Assembly: GCF_014203835.1 (NCBI RefSeq)
Contig: NZ_JACHJW010000001.1
Location: forward strand, 2,627,176 to 2,691,175
Length of the DNA: 64,000 nt
From: Micromonospora polyrhachis
GTDB taxonomy: Bacteria; Actinomycetota; Actinomycetes; Mycobacteriales; Micromonosporaceae
Direction: 5' to 3'
The position numbers were made by a program, and so were the translations under genes. The notes below the pieces were generated by a model. That model made no database searches. It worked only from the letters and a program-made list of their open reading frames with translations, and was not told the origin of the DNA. Below, piece by piece: positions 46,355-56,011 of the stretch (the first letter of the stretch is position 1; every line of letters begins with the position of its first letter).

Positions 46355-46826
46355 GACTCAAGTGTTACAGCTCTCATGCCACCAAGCCAAGATGTGTCAC
46401 AGAGAAGAAGGTTGACCACGGAACGTCTACTTTCCGGACACTCATCGTTACGACACCGTCAATCGCAGGTGCAAACCAGTCCTAACTCGACAAATGACAC
46501 TGATCACATTGGCAAGCATCTCCGGCCCCACCAACCCCGTTAGCGATCAGGAGAGACGCGCTCGGCGAAACCCGGGCCCGTCGCGCTCTGGCGTGTCGCA
46601 ACCGGAGACGTAAACTCCGACTAGCGCTTGACCAGGGCAATCGCACATCGACGAGACATCGTCCTGTGGGCTTGCCGCTCCCCGAGCCATCCACACAGAC
46701 AACTGCCTGAGCCACTCGCAGGACCTGCGGGAGGCTCCTGGCACGCGCCCATATCCCCCGCCCGGAGGCCGCCCGACACCGCCGCACACCTGGCCGCTCG
46801 GCCCCAACCCGTGGAGTTCCCCCACC
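46355..46826. other. Intergenic region upstream of paaA and of the serine hydrolase pair
   Basis: About 470 bases with no supported gene. The part next to paaA is A/T-richer (AAGTGTTACAGCTC, AAGATGTGTCACAGAGAAG) and should hold the paa promoter. The right half has high GC and short open frames with no family-like product, and should hold the promoter of the gene at 46827. Confidence 0.6.
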
Positions 46827-47813
46827 ATGCGTTCTCGTCTCACGCTGGCACTCACGCTGGCGGCAGTCGTCCTCGTAGGCGCATGGCTGATCCCTACCGC
46901 GTACGCCGAGCTGACCAGCCGCGACGACGGGGACCGCATCGGTACGGGGCAGACGCTGGCAACGCCAGATCCGTCGATGGCAACCACGGCTCCGCCTACG
47001 CTGGCACCGGCCGAGGTGTCGGTCGCCACTGACGGCTTCCTGTCCTGGGCGTTACTCGAACGGCGGACGGGCACGATCTCCGGCTCCCGGAACATCACCG
47101 CCACCAGCTCGACCGAGTCGATGATCAAGATCTGGATCGTCTCCGACGTGTTACGCCTGTTGGGTGACCGGTCACCCACGCCGCAGATGCTGAAGTGGGC
47201 CAGTAGCGCGATCCGGGACAGCGACGACGACGCGACCAACGCGCTGTACAACCGCGGGGGTCAAGCTAAGATCATCACTCGCATGATCAAAATATGCGGT
47301 TTGACCGAGACCAGGGCGATCGCGCCTCGGGGGACCACCATCTGGTGGAGTTACACTCAGATCTCCGCCCGGGACGCGGTACGCCTGGGAGAGTGCGTCA
47401 AGAACGGGAAAGCAGCCGGTCCGAAATGGACCGAATGGGTGCTGGACGAAATGAGCAAGGTGCGCGGCACCACCGCGCCAGCCGACCAAGAAGCTCGTCG
47501 GGGTGGCGGTCGCTGGGGCATCATCGACGGCCTGCCGGAGGAGATCAGATCCGGGACTCGGATCAGTATCAAGAACGGTTGGACGGCGATCGGCGCGGAT
47601 CAGTCGTGGCACGTCACGTGCCTCGCCATCGCCGACGACTGGGTGTTGTCCGTACTGATGCGCTATCCGACAGCGAACGGCCTCGACCATGGTGCGCGGG
47701 TCTGCGCGAGCGTGACGAGTCAACTGGTCACCACCCGCCCCCGCACCGACGTCGAAGCCCCCCGACCAATTGAATTGGCGCTGAACGCGCCCCAGCCAAT
47801 TGGAAAGGACTAA
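46827..47813 (+). CDS. Exported beta-lactamase-fold serine hydrolase, first of a pair
   Basis: 328 aa. Signal peptide or anchor at 6-27, Thr/Pro-rich spacer, then a domain with class-A-like elements: SxxK as STESMIKIW, an acidic SDN-like DSDDDATN, and KTG replaced by IKNGW. Such proteins are often exported penicillin-binding or beta-lactamase relatives that bind or modify peptidoglycan. KNG in place of KTG, and the lack of a clear Glu166 motif, make penicillin hydrolysis doubtful. Its TAA stop shares its last base with the ATG of the next gene (TAATG), so the two are coupled. Confidence 0.8.
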   Translation: MRSRLTLALTLAAVVLVGAWLIPTAYAELTSRDDGDRIGTGQTLATPDPSMATTAPPTLAPAEVSVATDGFLSWALLERRTGTISGSRNITATSSTESMIKIWIVSDVLRLLGDRSPTPQMLKWASSAIRDSDDDATNALYNRGGQAKIITRMIKICGLTETRAIAPRGTTIWWSYTQISARDAVRLGECVKNGKAAGPKWTEWVLDEMSKVRGTTAPADQEARRGGGRWGIIDGLPEEIRSGTRISIKNGWTAIGADQSWHVTCLAIADDWVLSVLMRYPTANGLDHGARVCASVTSQLVTTRPRTDVEAPRPIELALNAPQPIGKD

Positions 47814-48796
47814 TGGCAGTCAACCCTCGGAAGGCTCCACCTCGCAGCGGCGACGCGACGCCGCTGCGCCTCGCCATCGTCATCGGCGTACTGGTGGTGT
47901 TCGTGCTGGGCGCACTACGGCTACTCCCCGGGTCGCCGTTCGCGGTCTCCGCCGCCGCCACCTGGGGCGAGTCGAACAGCCAGGGGCAAGGGGGCTCCGA
48001 TCCCGGCGTGCGGCCAACCCCCACCCCCACGACGCCCCCACCACCACCGCCGCTGCCCATCAAGGCGGGGTCCGTCGAGATCGACACCACCGGCTGGTAC
48101 TCCTGGGCCATGCAGGACACCCGCAGCGGCGAGATCTGGGGCTCCGACAACATGGCGCAGACCAGCACCACTGCCTCGCTCATCAAGGCATGGATCGCGG
48201 CCGACTATCTTCGCCGGCTGGACGAGAAGGGGCAGGAGCCGACCAAGGCCCGCCTCCAGCAGGTGACCATCATGGTCCGGGACAGTGACAACGATGCCGC
48301 CTCGGCCCTCTGGACCCAGGTCGGCGGCTCCGCCACGGTGAAGCGCCTGATCAGCATCTGCAAGCTGACCGACAGCAGCACCCACCAGAACAACTGGAGC
48401 ATCACCCGGCTCTCCCCCCGGGACATCACCCGGATGGGTGCCTGCATCGCTGACGGCCGCGCCGCCGGCCCGAACTGGACCAAGTGGCTACTGGACGAGA
48501 TGCGCGCCGTCCGGGGCGTCGGCGACTTCGGCATCCGTAAGGCGTTCCCCGCCACGGAGCGCAAGGAGATAGCCATCAAGAACGGCTGGGTGGTCCGCGA
48601 CGAGGAGGGCACCTGGCACATCAACTGCCTGGCGATCGGTGACGGCTGGACCATGGGGGTGATGGCTCGCTACCCGGCCGGCAAGGGGTACGAGCACGGT
48701 GCCAAGATCTGCCAGAGCGTCGCCCAGCAGCTCATCGCCGCCGCCAGCACCAGCACCTCCGCGAGCACCAGCGCCAGCGCCGACACCAGCCCTTGA
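47813..48796 (+). CDS. Exported beta-lactamase-fold serine hydrolase, second of a pair
   Basis: 327 aa and paralogous to the preceding gene: TTASLIKAW (SxxK), DSDNDAAS and IKNGWVVRDEEGTWHINCLA align. The N-terminus has a cytosolic basic stretch, a membrane segment (residues 20-38), then a Pro/Thr-rich wall spacer (PTPTPTTPPPPPPLP) and a Ser/Thr/Ala-rich tail (STSTSASTSASADTSP). It is translationally coupled to the first gene, so the products may act together. Substrate is unknown. Confidence 0.82.
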   Translation: MAVNPRKAPPRSGDATPLRLAIVIGVLVVFVLGALRLLPGSPFAVSAAATWGESNSQGQGGSDPGVRPTPTPTTPPPPPPLPIKAGSVEIDTTGWYSWAMQDTRSGEIWGSDNMAQTSTTASLIKAWIAADYLRRLDEKGQEPTKARLQQVTIMVRDSDNDAASALWTQVGGSATVKRLISICKLTDSSTHQNNWSITRLSPRDITRMGACIADGRAAGPNWTKWLLDEMRAVRGVGDFGIRKAFPATERKEIAIKNGWVVRDEEGTWHINCLAIGDGWTMGVMARYPAGKGYEHGAKICQSVAQQLIAAASTSTSASTSASADTSP

Positions 48797-48908
48797 TCCG
48801 ACCACACCAAGGTTCGACCCGGCCGGTCGGGCTAGTGCTCTGACCACAAACGGTCGCCGGGTTAGTTAACGGCTTCGCCGCTAGGTCATCTCGTCGTACG
48901 GTGTGGCG

Positions 48909-49121
48909 ATGGCCAGGACGGCTCTTGGACGGTTCCGGTGGCGAACGAATATTCGGAGAGGGCTGCCGTGGTTCCTGGTGAACCGTGGCCTGGCGAGTAA
49001 GGGCACGGCCGACTGCGGTGATCATGAGTGGTACAAGGCTGACAATGAGGTCGAGCGCTGTTACCACTGCATCGTGGGACAGCGGCCCTATGATCCGGCG
49101 CACTTCGGGCAGACCGATTGA
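48909..49121 (+). CDS. Small zinc-ribbon-like protein
   Basis: 70 aa. The C-terminal half reads CGDHEWYKADNEVERCYHCIVG, with Cys, His and a CYHC pair that could hold one zinc ion, then RPYDPAHFGQ. The N-terminus is basic (RTALGRFRWRTNIRRGL). This type of short protein recurs in actinobacterial genomes but has no known role. A GTG six bases upstream is another possible start; the ribosome site is weak. Confidence 0.55.
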   Translation: MARTALGRFRWRTNIRRGLPWFLVNRGLASKGTADCGDHEWYKADNEVERCYHCIVGQRPYDPAHFGQTD

Positions 49122-49137
49122 CCAGCTGGTTGCGTGT

Positions 49138-49510
49138 TCAGGCTGCGCGGGCAGCTGCTTGGCCCCAGCGCCGTTGGCGCTCGCTGTGGACGCGGGCGCG
49201 TTCACGACGTTGGGCTGCTAGGACGTCGGGGTGGCGGGCGTTGGTGCTCTGCCAGCGCAAGTTTTGATGTAGGCGGCGGGTCAGCGCGGTGTGGCTTTGG
49301 TGGTCCGAACCGGCGATCACGAAGGTGCGTAGCGGCCCAAAATGCGCCCAGCACAGCCGCACCGTCGAGCCAGTCCCACGGCGCCGTGCGCTGCAACCGT
49401 TGACCCTCTTGATCATTCAATCGGCGTACTCGAACAGGTTCTGCCACCCACCCAGCCGGAGACCACCCACGCCGCCGCGCTTGCAAGCACAGCGGCGTGT
49501 CATACAACAC
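49138..49510 (-). mobile_element. Decayed IS630-family transposase remnant
   Basis: Two transposase pieces survive in different minus-strand frames. The N-terminal helix region VRVRRLNDQEGQRLQR is at about 49390-49436, and the C-terminal end AHFGPLRTFVIAGSDHQSH, LTRRLHQNLRWQSTNARHP and DVLAAQRRERARVHSERQRRWGQ at 49138-49354. Between them only RRGTGSTVRLCW is left; the whole DDE catalytic core is gone and the frame is shifted. It matches, from memory, the ~350-aa IS630-type transposases of Streptomyces and Micromonospora. No inverted ends were identified. Confidence 0.8.
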
Positions 49511-49572
49511 CGGGAACGTTTGCAGTCAGGGCACTAGCCAGCGAAGAAGGCCCTCTCTGAGCTTAAGCCGGC

Positions 49573-50454
<882 letters not shown>

Positions 50455-50661
50455 TCAGGCAGCCGGTCGTGCAGTGGCGTACTCCGCATCCACCTCGGCC
50501 TGCGACTAAACGCATCGCCCCCTGCCACGCCGAGGCGTAGGATCGACGGCCGCGCGAGGCGCGTATCTCCCTCGATTGGGCACAGCCGGCACCGCGACGA
50601 CGGAGCAGCCGGGCGGCCCAGGTCAAGCGATCACAAACGAACGCACCGGAAGGTCCGTCGC

Positions 50662-52782
50662 ATGACCCTGTCCGCCCAGCAATCCGATGCCGTTGTCGAT
50701 GACGATCTTGGAAGTCAACTAGCTGCCGAACGAGCCCACCTCGATCTTTCCCGGGCCGCCCTACACCGGATGCGCGAGCGTGCCGAGGCGTTGTTCAGCG
50801 CCGGTGGCCAGGTGGCCGGTGACCCGTACGCGGCGGAGATGCTCGGCCGTACCCTGTCCCGTCGGGTCGCCGAGCTGGCTGACGACCCGAGCACGCCGCT
50901 CTTCTTCGGCAAGCTCGACTTCGGCGGCACCCCTGACAGCAGCGATCCCGACCGCACGGATCCCGACCGAAGAGAGCCGGACAACCCTGATCACGCGGAC
51001 CACGCGGGGCGGTCGTATCACATCGGGCGGCGGCACATCACCGACGAGGTGGGCGAGCCGCTGGTGTTGGACTGGCGGGCCCCGGTGTCCCGGTCGTTCT
51101 ACCGAGCCAGTGTGCGTGACCCGCAGGGCGTGGCTACCCGTCGCCGGTTCGGCTTCGGCGCGGGCGTACTGACCAGCTTCGAAGACGAGCACCTGGACCG
51201 GGGCGAGGAGTTGGGCACCGCCTCCCGCATCCTCACCGCCGAAATCGAACGCCCCCGCGTCGGGCCGATGCGCGACATCGTCGCCACCATCCAGCCCGAG
51301 CAGGACGAACTGGTCCGCGCCGACCTGGCCGACTCGATCTGCGTGCAGGGTGCGCCGGGCACCGGGAAGACCGCCGTCGGCCTGCACCGGGCCGCCTATC
51401 TGCTCTATCTGCACCGGGAACGGCTGCGCCGCTCCGGGGTACTCGTCGTCGGGCCGAACCGGGCGTTCCTGTCGTACATCTCGGCGGTGCTACCCGCCCT
51501 CGGCGAGGTGGAGGTCGCCCAGGCCACCGTCGAGGACCTGGTCGCGCGGCTCCCGGTCCGCGCCACCGACGACCCGGCCGCCGCCGTGGTCAAGCACGAC
51601 GCCCGGATGGCCGACGTGCTCCGCCGGGCCCTACACGGGTACGTCTGCAAGCCCGAGGAGCCGATCGTCGTATCCGACGGTTCCTACCGTTGGCGGATCG
51701 GGGCGGACGCGCTGCGTCGGGTGGTCGACGAGGCCCGCCGGGAGGGGCTGCCCTACGGCACCGGCCGCGAGCGGGTCCGGGCCCGGGTGGTGGGCCTGCT
51801 GCAACGGCAGTCCGAGGCTCGACGGGGCGACTCCCCCAGCGACGCGTGGCTGCGCAGGATGGGCAAGGCGAAACCGGTCGCCGAGTTCCTGGACGCGGTC
51901 TGGCCGGCGGTCACCCCGGAAGGGCTGCTGTTCACCCTCTTCTCCGACGCCGCTGCGCTGGCCACCGCCGCCGGTGACCTGCTCACCGCCGAGGAGCAGG
52001 CACTGCTGCTCTGGTCCAAGCCGCCACGGTCGGCCAAGGCCGCGAAGTGGAGCGCCGCCGACGCCGTACTGATCGACGAGGCGGTCGGGCTGATCGAGCG
52101 TACGACCAGCTTCGGGCACGTCGTGGTGGACGAGGCGCAGGACCTGTCGCCGATGCAGTGCCGGGCGGTGGCCCGACGCAGCGAGCACGGGTCGATCACC
52201 CTGCTCGGTGACCTGGCCCAGGGCACCGCCCCGTGGGCCGCCACCGACTGGCGGGTGTCGCTGGACCACCTCGGCAAGCCGGACGCCGCCGTGGTCCCGT
52301 TGACCGTCGGGTTCCGGGTACCGGCCGCGGTGGTGACGTTCGCCAACCGGCTGCTGCCGGCGCTGGCGGTGGACGTACCGCCGGCCGAGTCGCTGCGCCG
52401 TGACGGGGCGCTCGACATCCGTACCGTGGTCGAGCCTTCCGGGGTGGACGATGCGACGGTGGCCGAGGTGCGGGCGGCGCTGGCGCACGACGGCTCGGTG
52501 GCGGTGATCGCCGCCGACGCGGCGGTGGAGCGACTGCGGACAGTGTTGACCGACGCCGGAGTCGAGGCCGGCACCGCCGAGGATGTCGAGTCGGTCGCAC
52601 GGGTCACCGTCGTCCCGGCCACCCTGGTCAAGGGCCTGGAGTATGACCATGTGATCGTGGTCGAGCCGGCGCAGATCGTGGCCGCCGAGCCGCGTGGCCT
52701 GCACCGTCTCTACGTGGTGCTCACCCGGGCCGTCTCCCGGCTCGCCGTCGTGCACGCCGAACCGCTCCCCACCCCGCTTTGA
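50662..52782 (+). CDS. helR: HelR/HelD-like RNA polymerase recycling helicase
   Basis: 706 aa from ATG 50662, with GGAAGG eight bases before it. The coiled-coil N-terminus (LAAERAHLDLSRAALHRMRERAEAL) is followed by the UvrD-like helicase core: Walker A GAPGTGKTAVGLHRAAYLLYL, Walker B HVVVDEAQDLSPMQC, and LYVVLTRAVSRL at the end. This matches the HelD/HelR family, which frees RNA polymerase from DNA and, for HelR, protects it from rifamycins. A short Asp/Pro insertion (DPDRTDPDRREPDNPDHADHAG region) is unusual. HelR and HelD cannot be told apart by eye with certainty. Confidence 0.8.
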   Translation: MTLSAQQSDAVVDDDLGSQLAAERAHLDLSRAALHRMRERAEALFSAGGQVAGDPYAAEMLGRTLSRRVAELADDPSTPLFFGKLDFGGTPDSSDPDRTDPDRREPDNPDHADHAGRSYHIGRRHITDEVGEPLVLDWRAPVSRSFYRASVRDPQGVATRRRFGFGAGVLTSFEDEHLDRGEELGTASRILTAEIERPRVGPMRDIVATIQPEQDELVRADLADSICVQGAPGTGKTAVGLHRAAYLLYLHRERLRRSGVLVVGPNRAFLSYISAVLPALGEVEVAQATVEDLVARLPVRATDDPAAAVVKHDARMADVLRRALHGYVCKPEEPIVVSDGSYRWRIGADALRRVVDEARREGLPYGTGRERVRARVVGLLQRQSEARRGDSPSDAWLRRMGKAKPVAEFLDAVWPAVTPEGLLFTLFSDAAALATAAGDLLTAEEQALLLWSKPPRSAKAAKWSAADAVLIDEAVGLIERTTSFGHVVVDEAQDLSPMQCRAVARRSEHGSITLLGDLAQGTAPWAATDWRVSLDHLGKPDAAVVPLTVGFRVPAAVVTFANRLLPALAVDVPPAESLRRDGALDIRTVVEPSGVDDATVAEVRAALAHDGSVAVIAADAAVERLRTVLTDAGVEAGTAEDVESVARVTVVPATLVKGLEYDHVIVVEPAQIVAAEPRGLHRLYVVLTRAVSRLAVVHAEPLPTPL

Positions 52783-52783
52783 T

Positions 52784-52837
52784 GTTAGGAAGGGCCCCTT
52801 CTTATCGCTTTTTGTATAAGAAGGGGCCCTTCCTAAC
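52784..52837. repeat. 54-bp dispersed palindromic element, copy 2
   Basis: Begins GTTAGGAAGGGCCCCTTC and ends with AAGGGGCCCTTCCTAAC around a TATCGCTTTTTGTATA centre. It is equal in length and design to copy 1 at 14059-14112. Here it fills the gap between convergent helR and the BNR-type gene, starting two bases after the helR stop, and so looks like a shared terminator. Confidence 0.9.
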
Positions 52838-52840
52838 ACC

Positions 52841-53950
52841 TCAGCGCCAGCGCAGCAGCGCGATCCGGCCGCGCTCGCCCGAGGCCCAGCAGGCACCGGT
52901 GGCCACGCATTCCACCGAGTCGAAACTGCCGGCGTCGAACCGCTGCCAGTTGCGCCCACCGTCGTAGCTGATGTCGCTGCCGGTCGGCCCGACTGTCAAC
53001 GCCGTCTGCCCACCACGCCGGGTGACCCAGGCCGCCCCGGACCGGTACGCATCGGGCTGCCGTCCGGCCAGCGTCCAGCTCCGGCCACCGTCCCGGCTCA
53101 CCGCCGCGCCGTCCGGGGCGCTGGTCGGCGTGGTGTAGTCGCCGCCCAACGCGATGCCGTGCCGACCGTCGCGGAACGCCAACGTGTAGATGCCGGCCGA
53201 CGGGCCGCTTGGCACCGGGGTGTCCGTCACCCGCCAGGTACGGCCCCGGTCGTCGGTACGGAACACCCGCGCCTCGCTGCCGCCGCCGGTGGCGATCCAC
53301 GCCGTCCGGTCGGCACCGTGACCGGCTACCGAGCGACCGCCATGGTCAGCGTCTCGGTGGGCACCCCGGTCGGCGGTGACCAGGCAGGTGCCGCTGGCCG
53401 CGAAGGCGAACTCGCCCGCCAGGGCGGCCGGCATCCCGGCCGACGGCAGCACCGCCCAGGACCGACCGCCGTCCGAGGTGGACAGGATGCGGAACTTGCC
53501 GTCGACCGGGTCGGAGAGGGCCAGGCCGTGCCGGCGGTCGAAGAAGGCCATGCAGTCGTAGAAGGCCCGCTCGTCGTCGTTGCGGAACGTTTCGGTCCAA
53601 CTCTGTCCGCCGTCGTTGGTGCGGTAGATCCGCGAGTCGCCGCCCGTACCGATGGAGAGGATCACCGCGTGGTCGGCGTCGAACGCCTCGATGTCGCGGA
53701 AGTCCAGGGCCGACACCCCCGCCGGCCCGACCTGCTGCCAACTCCGACCACCATCGACGGTACGCAGCACGGTGCCGCCACTGCCGCTGGCCCAGGCCAC
53801 TCGCTCGCTGACCGGGGCGAGTCCGCGTAGCCGGGCGGTCGAGCCGGTATCCCGCAGTTGCCAACTCGGGTCGGGTCGCCAGGCGAAGCCGGAGGTGGTG
53901 GCCAGCACCGCGACGGAGAGGGCGAGCGCCGAGAGCACACGTAGCCGCAT
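52841..53950 (-). CDS. Secreted BNR/WD-like beta-propeller protein
   Basis: 369 aa with an N-terminal signal (LRVLSALALSVAVLATTSGFA). At least five repeats carry Asp-box-like motifs (TVDGGRSWQQVG, TNDGGQSWTETF, TSDGGRSWAVL, TDDRGRTWRVT, SRDGGRSWTLAG, SYDGGRNWQRF). This is a six- or seven-bladed sialidase/Ycf48-type propeller. No catalytic sialidase residues can be assigned, so it may be a binding or assembly protein. Convergent with helR. Confidence 0.85.
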   Translation of the reverse strand: MRLRVLSALALSVAVLATTSGFAWRPDPSWQLRDTGSTARLRGLAPVSERVAWASGSGGTVLRTVDGGRSWQQVGPAGVSALDFRDIEAFDADHAVILSIGTGGDSRIYRTNDGGQSWTETFRNDDERAFYDCMAFFDRRHGLALSDPVDGKFRILSTSDGGRSWAVLPSAGMPAALAGEFAFAASGTCLVTADRGAHRDADHGGRSVAGHGADRTAWIATGGGSEARVFRTDDRGRTWRVTDTPVPSGPSAGIYTLAFRDGRHGIALGGDYTTPTSAPDGAAVSRDGGRSWTLAGRQPDAYRSGAAWVTRRGGQTALTVGPTGSDISYDGGRNWQRFDAGSFDSVECVATGACWASGERGRIALLRWR

Positions 53951-54284
53951 GGCCCCGGAACGTACCGGATATCGGCGTTCTTGAAAATAGCTGGCGGCTT
54001 CTACGGTGGCTCGCCCCTCGCGAAAGCGACTGTCGGAGCATCGCCGGTTTGTGTCCGAACTGGTCGGTCGCGAATGGCGTTCACGGCGCGACCCTCGATT
54101 GTTGCCGGCCCACGCAGCCGCAGGTGGTGAGGGTGGCGCGGGTCGATTTTGATATCACGTATGGCGATACGGCGACAGCGGGCTGTCATGTCGATATCTG
54201 GCCGCTGGTGCCGACACGATCGGTGTTTTACGATCTTGAAGTTTCGCCTGTTGATCAGGCCGAACTTCTACGGATGGAGAAGAG
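53951..54284. other. Intergenic region with A/T-rich part before the small secreted peptide
   Basis: About 330 bases without a supported gene. From about 54140 the sequence turns notably A/T-rich for this genome (GATTTTGATATCACGTATGG, GTGTTTTACGATCTTGAAG), consistent with promoter and leader of the downstream gene. A weaker ribosome site (GGAGAAGAG) precedes its ATG at 54285. I saw no other structure. Confidence 0.5.
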
Positions 54285-54548
54285 ATGCGGATCGCCCTTC
54301 GCCGCCCTGGCACCCGTGTTAGCGCGACCCTCGCCGCCGTTGCGGTCGCTGCCGGTGTGGTAGTCGGAGTGGCCTCGCCCGCGCACGCGGACTACACCAG
54401 CCCGCTCTACAAGACGTTGGCCGCCTGCAAGGCCGCCCGGCCCACGTACGTCTCGTCCTGGACATCGCCCGGACCGTGCTACCCGATGTACAACTGGAAC
54501 GGCACCAAGCGGGTCGGCTACGCATTCAAGGTGACGACCCGGGGCTAG
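54285..54548 (+). CDS. Small secreted protein with two cysteines
   Basis: 87 aa. Signal peptide about residues 1-36 (VSATLAAVAVAAGVVVGVASPAHA, AxA cleavage site), leaving a mature peptide of about 51 residues with two Cys that could form one disulfide (in AACKAARP and GPCYPMY), and aromatic ends. GGAGAAGAG precedes the start. No family recognised. It is alone between divergent/convergent neighbours. Confidence 0.7.
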   Translation: MRIALRRPGTRVSATLAAVAVAAGVVVGVASPAHADYTSPLYKTLAACKAARPTYVSSWTSPGPCYPMYNWNGTKRVGYAFKVTTRG

Positions 54549-54720
54549 CACATCCGGTTCTGGTCCAACCCGGCAGCGGGCAGACCGCTTGACCAGGCGC
54601 CGTCGACTGCCCGAGCAAAGAGGTGGCCGGTGGCGCCTACCAAGTTCAGCAAGCCGTTGCGCCAAGCTTTCCAGCCCTACGCTGTGAGCCGCCGCCGACA
54701 CTGCCCGGTGGCAGCATCCG

Positions 54721-55914
54721 TTACAGAGGTTCGGGGAGTTCGGCTACCACCTGGAAACCGCCGCACGGCCCGGCCTGGGCCACCAGCGTTCCGCCCGCCT
54801 CGGCAAGTCGTTCCGCCAAGCCTTTCAGCCCGTTGCCGGAGATCTCGGCAGGCTGACCCGTCGGGCGGGACAAGGGCGAGGGTGAGGGTGAGGGTGAGGA
54901 CAAGGGTGAGGTGGTGCCGTTGTCCGTGATCTCCAGTCGGATTCGCCCGGGGTCGTGCGTCAGGACGATCGCGACCTGGGTCGCGTCGCTGTGCCGGATG
55001 ATGTTCGTCGTGGCCTCACGTACCACCCAACTGAGCACGGTCTCGGCGTCGGGGGCGAGCGGTGGGCCGGTGAGCTGAACGTCCTGCGTGACACCTGCCG
55101 TGGTCAGTGCCGACCGGGCGCGGTCCAGTTCGGCGGCCACGTTGCTTTCGCGATACCCCGAGACGGCTTCCCGGATCTCGGTCAGCGCCTGCCGGCCGAC
55201 GGTCTCGATGTCGGACGCCTGGGCGAGCGCCTGCGCCGGATTACGGTCCATCAGTCGGCGTACCGCTTCGGCCTTCACCACGATGACCGACATGCTGTGT
55301 CCGAGCAGGTCGTGCAGGTCGCGGGCGAAGCGCAGGCGTTCCCGATCCACAGCGGACCGGGCCAGTTCCTCCCGGGTCCGGCGCAGTTCCGCCGTGGTCG
55401 CGGCGAGACCGATGATGGCGGCTGTCACCAGGCCGGAGATAAAGGTGCCGTACCCGTTGATCATTGCGGCCAGCGGGTCGTGGTCCCGCTCCCCGGAGAT
55501 CACTCCCGCCGAGCCACCCAGGACGATCAGCGCCATGATGAGGTGCTGACCTCGGAGTACGGCACCGCAGGCCAGCGCCAACGGCATGAACAGCTGGATC
55601 CAGCTGCCGCCGTACGCCAGGGCGAGCGGGTAGGTGACGGCGGCCTGCGCGGCAAGCAGAATCAGCGTGGTCCGGTTGGCGCTGCGGCGAGGATCGAACG
55701 CCCGGTACGCCACCACGACGTAGAGGGTGACGAAGGCCAGTAGGCCGGCACCGCCCAGCCAGGGCGGGGACACTTCGCCGCGGATCAGGTCAGCAACGGA
55801 ACCGGCGGTCAGCATCAGCCACGGGAGGAAGGCGGCCCCGCTGGTCAGCTCTGGCAGTTTGTCGACGTCGACGTTGGCGTTCGGATTCGGCCACCAGCGC
55901 TTCTTCATGCCCAT
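54721..55914 (-). CDS. Sensor histidine kinase (NarL/DesK type)
   Basis: 397 aa with about five N-terminal membrane segments (LPWLMLTAGSVADL, LLAFVTLYVVVAYRAF and others). The HisKA_3 box RFARDLHDLLGHSMSVIVVKAEAVRRL follows, then the HATPase domain with VVREATTNIIRHSDAT and EITDNG. The ATP-lid is interrupted by a Ser/Pro insertion (SPLSSPSPSPSPLSRP) between DNG and GNGLKGLAERL, encoded by a GGGTGA repeat at about 54868-54900. Last gene of an operon with a response regulator and an ABC exporter. Confidence 0.9.
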   Translation of the reverse strand: MGMKKRWWPNPNANVDVDKLPELTSGAAFLPWLMLTAGSVADLIRGEVSPPWLGGAGLLAFVTLYVVVAYRAFDPRRSANRTTLILLAAQAAVTYPLALAYGGSWIQLFMPLALACGAVLRGQHLIMALIVLGGSAGVISGERDHDPLAAMINGYGTFISGLVTAAIIGLAATTAELRRTREELARSAVDRERLRFARDLHDLLGHSMSVIVVKAEAVRRLMDRNPAQALAQASDIETVGRQALTEIREAVSGYRESNVAAELDRARSALTTAGVTQDVQLTGPPLAPDAETVLSWVVREATTNIIRHSDATQVAIVLTHDPGRIRLEITDNGTTSPLSSPSPSPSPLSRPTGQPAEISGNGLKGLAERLAEAGGTLVAQAGPCGGFQVVAELPEPL

Positions 55915-55960
55915 CCTGCTCGACTCGATCCTGTTTCTTCTGCCTCGACTCGACTCGCCC

Positions 55961-56011
55961 GGTCAGGCACGACGGCCGCTCAGGCACGACGGCCGGTCAG
56001 GCACGACGGCC
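55961..56011. repeat. 17-bp triplication that includes a stop codon
   Basis: Three head-to-tail copies (55961, 55978, 55995) of a 17-base unit GG/GC-TCAGGCACGACGGCC. On the minus strand each copy reads ...CGT-CGT-GCC-TGA, i.e. Arg-Arg-Ala-stop. The right copy holds the permease stop codon at 55997-55999; the others lie beyond it in the gap to the kinase gene. Confidence 0.92.

Noticed and set aside
46482-47251. Minus-strand frames upstream of the serine hydrolase pair
   Set aside because: They are antisense to the first hydrolase or lie in a region with no ribosome site and no recognisable product.
54049-54363. Plus-strand frame of 104 codons before the small secreted protein
   Set aside because: It ends inside the secreted protein in another frame and has no family-like sequence; the A/T-rich promoter region explains the openness.
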